Origin: Coemansia sp. RSA 487
Lineage: Eukaryota > Kickxellomycota > Kickxellomycetes > Kickxellales > Kickxellaceae
Length of the DNA stretch: 23,719 bases
Reading direction: 5' to 3'
Assembly: GCA_027577595.1 (NCBI GenBank)
Contig: JANBRJ010000150.1
Coordinates: 1-23,719 of the forward strand
Shown: piece after piece, positions 18,156-23,719 of the stretch
Layout of the letters: each line of letters begins with the position of its first letter
Numbering within the stretch: the first letter of the stretch is position 1
Notes under the pieces: model-generated
What the model was told of the DNA's origin: nothing
Database searches by the model: none
Seen by the model: the letters and a program-made list of their open reading frames with translations, nothing else
Translations under genes and position numbers: made by a program

Positions 18156-18317
18156 ATGCTTGGACGAGGAGCAGTCGTTCCTGGCGCCAGAAGGCACTAC
18201 CACAGGCGCTACCACAGGCACCACCACCACCCCCACCCAGTAAGACGCGCCTGCGGTTGCTGCGACTGTCTAGTGGGGCTTTTGGCTACAATCTGTTGCC
18301 TGGAGGTTTGTTGCTGA
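18156..18317 (+). CDS. CYSTM-like small Cys-rich protein 2, histidine-rich
   Basis: A 53-residue protein in a frame that is easily missed. After MLGRGAVVPG it has an Arg/His/Tyr-rich segment (residues 12-30) containing eight His, four of them consecutive. It ends with a Cys-rich hydrophobic tail, ACGCCDCLVGLLATICCLEV plus CC (32-53), with eight Cys. The His-rich head beside the CYSTM-like tail suggests possible metal binding. A CAGTAAG at about 18238 resembles a splice donor, but reading straight through gives the Cys-rich tail, so no intron is placed. It lies 150 bp after gene 1 and 313 bp before gene 3, same strand. No exact family match is claimed. Confidence 0.7.
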   Translation: MLGRGAVVPGARRHYHRRYHRHHHHPHPVRRACGCCDCLVGLLATICCLEVCC

Positions 18318-18630
18318 ATCCCGGAGACCTGCGGAAGACGTTTTTATTGGCTGTTCGGAACACAATGTGCTGAAACAATTTAAAAGCATGTGGCTCACAC
18401 GCCTTGGCGCATCCACACTTTTTCATTTTTTTGCTCTCCTCTTTCATTTGCACTCTCCCTCTCCCCACCATACGTGGAGTCTTTTTTTTTTTTGAAATAA
18501 AGCTCTCGTTCCTATCTTTTTTGCTTCGCTTCTTTTTCTCGCTTTTGTTTTTAGTCTTTATTAATGCAGCTTTTCTTATCTCTATTTGTATAGACACTTT
18601 TTTTTTCTTTTTCTTTGCAAATAAACGAGC
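18318..18630. promoter_or_regulatory. Spacer between CYSTM genes 2 and 3
   Basis: This 313-bp, T-rich spacer contains an AATAAA polyadenylation-like signal at 18496-18501. Long pyrimidine tracts before the third start codon probably form its core promoter and leader. No other gene is seen. Confidence 0.45.
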
Positions 18631-18912
18631 ATGGGCTATAACAACAACAGCGGTTACTACGGCAATGGATACAGCCAGCCGCCACCCCCACAAGGAAACT
18701 ATTATGGCGGTCAATACTACGGTCAGCCGCAAGGAGCTCCACCACCTCAGCAGCAACCGTACGTCGTGTATGAAACACAGCCGCGCTACCAACAGCAACA
18801 GCGACCATATGGCGGCAGCGGCGGCGGGGCTGGAGCCGGCGCAGGCTTTTGCTGCGGTCTTCTCGCCTGTTGCGCATTAGAAGAGATATGCTGTTTGTGC
18901 GACGCTTGCTGA
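18631..18912 (+). CDS. CYSTM-like small Cys-rich protein 3, Pro/Gln/Tyr-rich
   Basis: A 93-residue protein with the classic CYSTM layout. The low-complexity head is rich in Gly, Tyr, Pro, Gln and Asn (PPPPQGNYYGGQYYGQ, QPRYQQQQRPYG). A Gly/Ala linker follows, then a Cys-rich hydrophobic tail, FCCGLLACCALEEICCLCDA plus C, with nine Cys at the very end. In known CYSTM proteins the head is cytosolic and the tail associates with the plasma membrane, with proposed roles in stress resistance and metal handling. The start is the ATG at 18631 just after a T-rich leader. AATAAA at about 18959 could be its polyadenylation signal. Confidence 0.85.
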   Translation: MGYNNNSGYYGNGYSQPPPPQGNYYGGQYYGQPQGAPPPQQQPYVVYETQPRYQQQQRPYGGSGGGAGAGAGFCCGLLACCALEEICCLCDAC

Positions 18913-18947
18913 CATCCTTTTACTTATCTCTCCTTCTTTTTTCGTTC

Positions 18948-19241
18948 TTAATTGTTGAAATAAAATGCGTAACAAATGTATCGCGTGTCATCTGATATGT
19001 TGAAAATCACACTTGCAAATGGAAAATCGAAAAAAGGGTTGCGTAAATCAAACGTTTCAATGCGATCTCCCGCATAAACGTGCCAATCATATTTTGTCTT
19101 TGGTACATTTGCATTGTTAGACGTTGCTAGGCATTGTTGGGAACCAGCGAGCATCATCCAGTTCTCTAGTTTTGTTGGGTTTGTTGTTCCACTGGCGTTG
19201 GAAAGCATACAAAGACGCATGTCCATGTGATAAAAACCCAT
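18948..19241 (-). CDS. Possible small gene of unknown function
   Basis: A 97-codon frame on the minus strand, with its ATG 115 bp from the divergent RED/IK start and its stop 36 bp from the end of CYSTM gene 3. Composition looks protein-like: three Trp, spread charges, balanced codons. Segments such as YDWHVYAGDRIETFDL followed by NPFFDFPFASVIF suggest an alternating beta-strand pattern. No signal peptide, membrane helix or known motif was seen. It fills an otherwise empty gap. Chance is still possible, because the frame also covers the probable 3' end of the CYSTM transcript. Confidence 0.35.
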   Translation of the reverse strand: MGFYHMDMRLCMLSNASGTTNPTKLENWMMLAGSQQCLATSNNANVPKTKYDWHVYAGDRIETFDLRNPFFDFPFASVIFNISDDTRYICYAFYFNN

Positions 19242-19356
19242 TGATGGCTGTTATAGCTTTGGATGATCAAGAAAAAGTAAGCGAAAAAGAAGCAAAAGGG
19301 TAAGCTCAACTATCAAACCATTTATAATTTGTGTACCTTTGTATATTTTTGGGTTT

Positions 19357-20136
19357 ATGAAAATGGATTCGGATAGCAACAGCAACAACAGCGATGCCAT
19401 GGAAATGCCCGGGCTTTCGCAGTCTGATTTCCGAAAACTCTTATCTCAGACTACAAACACACAGAAACGGCAAAAACGGACTCGCCAGCAAAAGGATAAA
19501 GAAAAGCAACCAATGCAGCCGGCTCGCAAAAGGTATCGCGATAGAGCAGCTGAGCGTCGGGGTGGCATAGACGAAAATGGACACGAAGCAAGCTCCATGA
19601 CGTACGAAGAAAGTAAGTTTCTTGGCGGTGATATAGAGCGCACGCATCTTGTCAAAGGGTTGGACTACCTGCTGCTCGAAAAGAATCGCACCAAAGAGAA
19701 TGACTCTGGAGGCGGGCCAGAGAATACCGCTCCCGAGAACAAAGCTAATACGGAGCTTGGACAGCGCGTGCTGCTGACAGCATGCCGCTTTCGTCAGTCT
19801 TTGTCGGACCATGACAATAGCAATGTTGAACCCAACGATCTCTTTGCACCGGGCCGGATGTACTTTGAATTCGACACGAGTGCATCATGTGCAATAACAG
19901 TCCACATTCGAAGCCAAGAAGAGATTGCACATTATTTAGAGATCACATCAGCTCGAGCGTCGACGACGATTCCAGAAAGCGACTGGCTTGTGCTGTCCAA
20001 AGTCATTGCAGCAATAGCAAAGCCGACGATGGCCGTTCCAGATAAGGCACCCACTGAAACAAGCAATCAACAGCGAGAAAACATCCCGGTGGTCGTCGAC
20101 AATGAAGATGATATATTTGAAGATGCTGGTGTCTAG
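19357..20136 (+). CDS. IK: RED/IK-like spliceosomal protein (compact form)
   Basis: A 259-residue protein. It carries the RED N-terminal signature: SQSDFRKLL (21-29), a Lys/Arg/Gln-rich stretch, YRDRAAERR (60-68), and ESKFLGGDIERTHLVKGLDY (85-104) followed by LLLEK. In animals and filamentous fungi RED (IK) binds SMU1 and acts in the spliceosomal B complex just before activation. Human RED is about 557 residues with Arg/Glu repeats; here the repeat region is absent. The spacer between YRDRAAERR and ESKFLGGD is also short. The C-terminal half (about 130-259) is poorly recognisable and ends in an acidic NEDDIFED tail. Upstream frame codons before 19357 start with TTG, so the first ATG is used; the ATG at 19363 is an alternative. 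Confidence 0.85.
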   Translation: MKMDSDSNSNNSDAMEMPGLSQSDFRKLLSQTTNTQKRQKRTRQQKDKEKQPMQPARKRYRDRAAERRGGIDENGHEASSMTYEESKFLGGDIERTHLVKGLDYLLLEKNRTKENDSGGGPENTAPENKANTELGQRVLLTACRFRQSLSDHDNSNVEPNDLFAPGRMYFEFDTSASCAITVHIRSQEEIAHYLEITSARASTTIPESDWLVLSKVIAAIAKPTMAVPDKAPTETSNQQRENIPVVVDNEDDIFEDAGV

Positions 20137-20583
20137 CATCAATCCAGTTTGAAAACATGGCCAAACCTATCCACTTGAACCAGAGAAGCTGTTAAGCAAT
20201 TGCTACACACTACACAGCCAAAAGAGACACATAAGAAGACGCCTGGCCTACGACAAGCGTTGTACTGCTATTATTCGAACGGCAAAAATGTTTATTACCC
20301 ACTTTTTCGCTTATTCTCCCACACAAAAGGGGCTATAAAGAAGAAGAGAGGCTCTATTAGCAAAAGAAATAGTACGTAAAGTCAGCTCTGAACATGTGGC
20401 CTTGCATTTGCATGTATATTATCCATTGTACATGCTTCGCTTTTGTCAAAAGAATTAAAAGAAGTTTACGAGCATTTCCCAAAATTTTATAAACGTTTAT
20501 TTCGTGAATTAAAGTGGATGGGTTGTTTTTTTTCACAACCATCTTTTTTTTAATTTCGCACTATAATAATCATTTACTTGACA
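20137..20583. other. Intergenic region after RED/IK
   Basis: 447 bp holding the RED/IK 3' region and the promoter of the next gene. A hairpin, GGTTGT / ACAACC around a T-rich loop, lies at about 20520-20540, 45 bp before the next start codon. Composition shifts to AT-rich here. No other gene is seen. Confidence 0.45.
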
Positions 20584-21264
20584 ATGGCTGAATTCACTGG
20601 CATAGAAGAACAAGAGTTAAAAGAAGTGGCTAAAAGACTAGCTGTTGATTCTCGCTCAAAGGTTGAAAAGTACCCGCTCTTCTGGATAATTTCCAATTGG
20701 GGCTTTTGGTATCATCTTATCTTTTACTTTATTGCAGCAGGATTCACTGTCGGCGTTCTTGTCATGTACATGATGGGTCAGAGTAGAACAACTGACTGTG
20801 GTTATCAAGGTTCCAATGGTATTGGAGCTGTTCCCTACGTTTGCCGTGTCATTAACATATTGGCACTTTTTGTTGTGGGCGTCTTTCTTTCAACGGATAA
20901 AATAAGTTCTGCGCTGAAAAAGAGCAAATATTTTAACAAGTTTGCTGGGGGAAACGACGCCGCTGGAAACAATGAAGAAAATATATTTATACATGGAACC
21001 AAATCTAAATTCTTTCGCATATTTACAGTAGCCTTGCTACTGATAATGGTGTGTGCTAGTGTAGCCAATGATGTATACACTTGGAGATTATTTTCTGGAC
21101 TCAGCGGTGACCAAATAACACAAGCTGCAAGCATCAAGGCATTCCTCGGTGTCGCATGTGGGCTAATGCTTACGTTTTGCTTGGTACATATAACATGCTA
21201 TCCTGGTCGGAGGCGTACTCTCAATGATGCTGAAATACAGCATATAGTTACAAAGTTTATTTAA
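20584..21264 (+). CDS. Unrecognised four-helix membrane protein
   Basis: A 226-residue frame starting at the ATG at 20584. Four hydrophobic segments lie at about 42-64, 86-104, 144-162 and 186-204. The first 40 residues are charged and polar, a loop holds Cys72 and Cys87 on one side of the membrane, and a polar linker (105-143) lies between helices 2 and 3. A basic tail, YPGRRRTLNDAE, closes the protein. The even helix count puts both ends on the same side, probably cytosolic. No diagnostic tetraspanin (CCG) or transporter motif was seen and no function is assigned. Codon use is AT-rich, like Doa10 and unlike the central genes. Confidence 0.75.
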   Translation: MAEFTGIEEQELKEVAKRLAVDSRSKVEKYPLFWIISNWGFWYHLIFYFIAAGFTVGVLVMYMMGQSRTTDCGYQGSNGIGAVPYVCRVINILALFVVGVFLSTDKISSALKKSKYFNKFAGGNDAAGNNEENIFIHGTKSKFFRIFTVALLLIMVCASVANDVYTWRLFSGLSGDQITQAASIKAFLGVACGLMLTFCLVHITCYPGRRRTLNDAEIQHIVTKFI

Positions 21265-21590
21265 TCACAAATATATAATGTTGGATACAATTTGTTCTGG
21301 ATAAAGCAAAAATAAATAGGCTTCATACAAGTGCTTTTTAAAAAGAAGCAGCTAATTATATTTGAAAGGACACTTTAATTAAGCAATTTTATTCTGGGGA
21401 AACACCATAAAAAAGCATCCGTTTTCTAAGCACAAAAGCTTTTAGTTGCAGCTATTTTCCACTTGTTTGACAAATAAATTGGTTTGGATGCCTGTTGCCC
21501 AAGTGTTTATTGTTTCTTTTATTTTACTATTCTCCAGACATTCAATTTCTTTTATATTTACCAGATTCTCCTAGCTATAACATTCTGACA

Positions 21591-21683
21591 ATGTCAGATG
21601 GCGGAAAACAAAGCACGCCAAAGCACCCGCCCGTAAAAAAAAGCCCAAGGGCAAAAAAAGAACTACAGTTGACAAGGATTTAA
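21591..21683 (+). pseudogene. Short frame MSDGGK..., basic micro-protein or broken small gene
   Basis: A 30-codon ATG frame, MSDGGKQSTPKHPPVKK and then a basic tail. After the A8 run at about 21634 a different frame reads sensibly (KPKGKKRTTVDKDLIAKLNK and a few more codons) to a stop at 21733. The gene may therefore be broken at the homopolymer, or the read may carry an indel there. The start resembles that at 22083 (M-x-D-G-G-K), and the leaders also look alike. Function is unknown; the basic, Pro-rich character recalls nuclear basic proteins only loosely. Confidence 0.35.
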
Positions 21684-21971
21684 TTGCTAAACTTAATAAA
21701 GAAGCATTTGCATATCTGTGTCAAAGAAATTAAGCCAGAAATAGATTTAATTTGGAATCGATGGTGCTGGCAAGAAAATACTGAATTTTAATATCCACAA
21801 ATTTGTGGATTAAACCAGGATTGAATGAGATACTGGGCAGAATCCAATTATTATTTTGCTGTAAAGTCCTCTGTTTTTGTAGGGTAGCCCAAATTTATCC
21901 TGAGAAGCATATTAAAGTCTCAATAGCCCCAGCATAAGCGTCATAATTACAAGCATTTTTTGCTTGCATGA

Positions 21972-21980
21972 TATATAAAT
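21972..21980 (+). promoter_or_regulatory. TATA box before the second MxDGGK frame
   Basis: TATATAAAT lies 103 nt upstream of the ATG at 22083, the same order of distance as at the CYSTM gene (128 nt). A pyrimidine-rich leader follows. This supports transcription of the short frame. Confidence 0.45.
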
Positions 21981-22082
21981 ATGCCTGCATGTTCCTTGCC
22001 TAGTTTTCCAAGGTTCAGTTCCTCCAGCATCCTTCACATTTATCCTCATTTATCTACTACCCTTCATTATAATATACTTATA

Positions 22083-22184
22083 ATGGCAAACGACGGGGGA
22101 AAATCTGCATCAAATGCCCCAAAGCCAGCTGGGCCAAATGAGCCAAAGATACAAGGCTGCACCAATGGCACCAAAAGTAGGTAG
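22083..22184 (+). CDS. Short frame MANDGGK..., possible micro-protein or first exon
   Basis: A 33-codon frame that starts MANDGGKSASNAPKPAGPNE and ends shortly after a GTAGGT that could be a splice donor (at about 22175), so this could be a first exon. The resemblance to the frame at 21591 (M-x-D-G-G-K-x-S) and the well-placed TATA box suggest a duplicated small gene. No known family is recognised. Confidence 0.35.
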   Translation: MANDGGKSASNAPKPAGPNEPKIQGCTNGTKSR

Positions 22185-22302
22185 CTTGCACTGATGGCTG
22201 AATAAAATACTGTCACAACGGATGATAGGTAAGAAAAATACAATTTCAAAGCCTCATGTTGATAGGAAAAGTATAATAGTAAGAAATTTAACTGAAATAA
22301 AC

Positions 22303-22323
22303 TATATATATATATATATATAT
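22303..22323. repeat. TA dinucleotide microsatellite
   Basis: A pure run of about ten TA units directly abuts the outer end of repeat A's right copy. Confidence 0.9.
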
Positions 22324-22325
22324 TG

Positions 22326-22573
22326 CAAGAGTATTTGTCACGCTAGTGTAGTTGTCATATACAAGGCAAGCCTATGACAATGGATTTGCACAGCCACTAA
22401 ACGTTAACAATGTAATAGTGCACTACACGTAACGGCTCTCTGTTACATATAGGGGCAGCATTTCCCGTGGGCCATTGCCTTCTGAAGGAAGGCATGGATT
22501 TTTTCTTTTATCTAGTTTGAAAACAAGATATCTATAAATTACTCTGTGTTATTTTATCCTGGGTCCATGGTAA
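22326..22573 (+). repeat. Repeat A, right copy (inverted relative to 45-298)
   Basis: It carries the same ordered landmarks as the left copy read in reverse, including GTGCACTA, the GTAAC/GTTAC palindrome around CTCT (about 22428-22448) and the CCATTGCCTTC hairpin (22472-22497). Between the two copies the stems are kept while the CTCT loop of the first hairpin appears flipped. Several differences are C-to-T or G-to-A type at CpG or TpG positions. Confidence 0.7.
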
Positions 22574-22586
22574 ACCCGTCACAGTA

Positions 22587-22816
22587 TTACATTATTGACT
22601 CTAGGACTGTTACATAGGAGTATTCAATAATATATTATTAAAAACATAACTAAGGATAGCATGACAAATATGGTATGAATGTCAGGCTATTTATATAGCT
22701 GTTGAGCCAAGAGTTATGATAATATTTCCTTACATCCCATGTCAAGAATATGACATATAGTATATCATATATCATATGTCGTATGTCTTGTTGCTGTATG
22801 CAAAGTTGGCATGACA
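22587..22816 (+). repeat. Repeat B, right copy (direct partner at 944-1302)
   Basis: It aligns with the left copy along its full length except for the 139-bp segment missing here. The TATCATATAT palindromic run is slightly expanded. It directly follows repeat A in this block, whereas about 650 bp separate A and B at the left end. Confidence 0.8.
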
Positions 22817-23127
22817 CGTAAGCAGAGACAAAGTCACAATTAAAATAAATGAACTTTAGTGATTGTATGGAAGTTATTACAACGTTTTTCCAAGTAGAAC
22901 TAAAGCTCCCTCTTGTTTATTCAATAAAACAATAGCTTTTATAGCCGTACAAAACGCTATTTAGATAATTAGGAAGCATATATCGTATGATTTCTAACAA
23001 TATGATCGACTCAACGCAAGTCAGATATATTGCGATTCGGCTCTGCTATTTGCAAACTGAATCGTTATCACAAATCCAGTATAAAATGTTGGGGAAAGCG
23101 ACCGTCCTGCCATTTGCTCTACAATCG

Positions 23128-23136
23128 TATATAAAG
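23128..23136 (+). promoter_or_regulatory. TATA-like box before the Lys/Gln-rich fragment
   Basis: TATATAAAG lies about 105 nt upstream of the in-frame ATG at 23241. The spacing resembles that of other TATA-bearing genes here, but the box also falls inside an open frame, so its role is uncertain. Confidence 0.3.
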
Positions 23137-23240
23137 CCTTAAATTTTGCCACTCTCTTCAACGAGATAAGCCTCCTAGGCAAGAACAAGGCAAAGAAGCA
23201 GAAGCAGAAGCAGAAGGCCCAGAAACAGCAGGTCGAGTAT

Positions 23241-23342
23241 ATGAAGAATCGTCATACTGCAGAGGAAGAAGCCAGCGTCCGTCGCAAGAAGAAGCGCAAG
23301 TCGTTCTTTTGTCGCGAGGACCAGGATGAAAGGCCACACTAA
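23241..23342 (+). CDS. Lys/Arg-rich C-terminal coding fragment or micro-protein
   Basis: The frame from the ATG at 23241 gives 33 residues, MKNRHTAEEEASVRRKKKRK and then SFFCREDQDERPH, ending at TAA 23340-23342. The same frame is open upstream to about 23085 and is clearly biased there (KNKAKKQKQKQKAQKQQ) but has no ATG. This could be the last exon of a spliced gene with an acceptor near 23090-23165, a relic of a larger gene, or a short gene using the 23241 start. Function is unknown. Confidence 0.4.
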   Translation: MKNRHTAEEEASVRRKKKRKSFFCREDQDERPH

Positions 23343-23461
23343 CCCTCTTAGATCCTGGTTATATACCAAACAAATAGCCTGTTTAGACTCTGCTTTATTT
23401 CCTTTTTAAGTATTTTCATGATTCATAAAGTACTGTTTGGATGAGAATAATGTCAAAACGT

Positions 23462-23719
23462 CTACTGGTTTGGAGCTGTTCCGCTGCCCTGTGCTATAGC
23501 TCGTTGCATACATAAATCCTCAGATGCTTCTGTGGCAGCTCGAATAGCCTTCAAAAGATCATCCACAATTTCCTTTTCATATGCTTTGCGAACAGTAAGA
23601 GGATCGGGCTTGGGCTGTTTGCTGGAGGATTGGCCGCCCTGTAGGTCGTTCAGTATATCTGCAATTGCCAGAGCATACGAATATGGTGTCGCTATATCCC
23701 CCGTATCGAAATAGGCTCC
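23462..23719 (-). CDS. C-terminal 85 residues of an unrecognised protein (partial)
   Basis: An open frame runs from the window edge at 23719 to TAG at 23464-23462 on the minus strand. The protein end reads GAYFDTGDIATPYSYALAIA, then DILNDLQGGQSSS, a short Lys/Pro linker, and a helical tail with KEIVDDLLKAIRAATEASED before a polar end. It looks like a genuine C-terminus: two amphipathic helices joined by a flexible Ser/Lys/Pro linker. No ATG is in the window, so the start lies beyond it. I do not recognise the family. Confidence 0.65.
   Translation of the reverse strand, partial: GAYFDTGDIATPYSYALAIADILNDLQGGQSSSKQPKPDPLTVRKAYEKEIVDDLLKAIRAATEASEDLCMQRAIAQGSGTAPNQ

Larger units (their letters stand above)
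21265..23461. other. AT-rich right-hand block with repeats and short reading frames
   Basis: About 2.2 kb without a long gene. It contains two short frames that begin alike (21591 and 22083), a TA microsatellite, and repeat copies A (inverted) and B (direct) relative to the left end. A Lys/Gln-rich coding fragment near 23340 is also present. All are listed separately. The composition resembles bases 1-2803. Confidence 0.55.

Noticed and set aside
18110-18373. 87-codon frame overlapping CYSTM gene 2
   Set aside because: The start is not an ATG and the translation has no domain; the 53-residue frame explains the region better.
18404-18880. 158-codon plus-strand frame across CYSTM gene 3
   Set aside because: The Phe/Ser-rich start comes from T-tracts in the spacer, and the remainder is an out-of-frame reading of the third CYSTM gene.

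Overview
The window looks like a stretch of a fungal nuclear chromosome. It holds single-copy eukaryotic genes on both strands and a few short introns with yeast-like branch sites (TACTAAC, TACTAAT). It also has one eukaryotic tRNA-Leu with internal pol III boxes and no bacterial operon structure. The gene set (Doa10 ubiquitin ligase, LSH/HELLS remodeller, uracil-DNA glycosylase, PDH E1-alpha, AAAP transporters, RED/IK splicing factor, CYSTM micro-proteins) fits a fungus. An early-diverging lineage such as Kickxellomycotina is my guess, held with low confidence.

Layout. Bases 1-2803 are AT-rich and gene-poor, with dispersed repeats and two small zinc-finger reading frames on the minus strand. 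Bases 2804-6223 (+) encode the RING-CH ligase Doa10/Ssm4 in three exons, one intron apparently of the rare GC-AG type. Bases 6275-8542 (-) encode an intronless LSH/HELLS/Irc5 ATPase, convergent with Doa10 and divergent from an unrecognised 180-residue coiled-coil protein (8823-9365). UNG1 (9463-10386, +) follows and is convergent with PDA1 (11820-10498, -), whose first exon is a 21-codon piece of mitochondrial presequence. Two tandem AAAP amino-acid transporters lie at 12975-14504 and 15102-16592. A tRNA-Leu(UAG) is at 17248-17169 (-).

The most distinctive region is 17300-18912. Three separate micro-genes in a row encode proteins of 78, 53 and 93 residues. All end in a CYSTM-like cysteine-rich hydrophobic tail but have unrelated N-termini: one carries the ubiquitin-tail motif LRLRGG, one is histidine/arginine-rich, one is Pro/Gln/Tyr/Gly-rich. 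The first has a TATA box and an upstream cluster of four TCCGCAT motifs, which suggests a strongly regulated stress or metal-response locus.

Then come a possible small minus-strand gene (19241-18948), a short RED/IK protein (19357-20136), an unrecognised four-helix membrane protein (20584-21264) and a second AT-rich block. That block holds two related short reading frames beginning M-x-D-G-G-K, a Lys/Gln-rich coding fragment, an inverted copy of the repeat at the left end, and a direct copy of another left-end repeat. The window ends inside a minus-strand gene of which only the last 85 residues are present.

Composition differs by block: the two ends, Doa10 and the four-helix gene are AT-rich, while 6.2-16.6 kb is clearly more GC-rich. 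Apart from the CYSTM trio and the transporter pair, the genes look like unrelated housekeeping neighbours, not one pathway.
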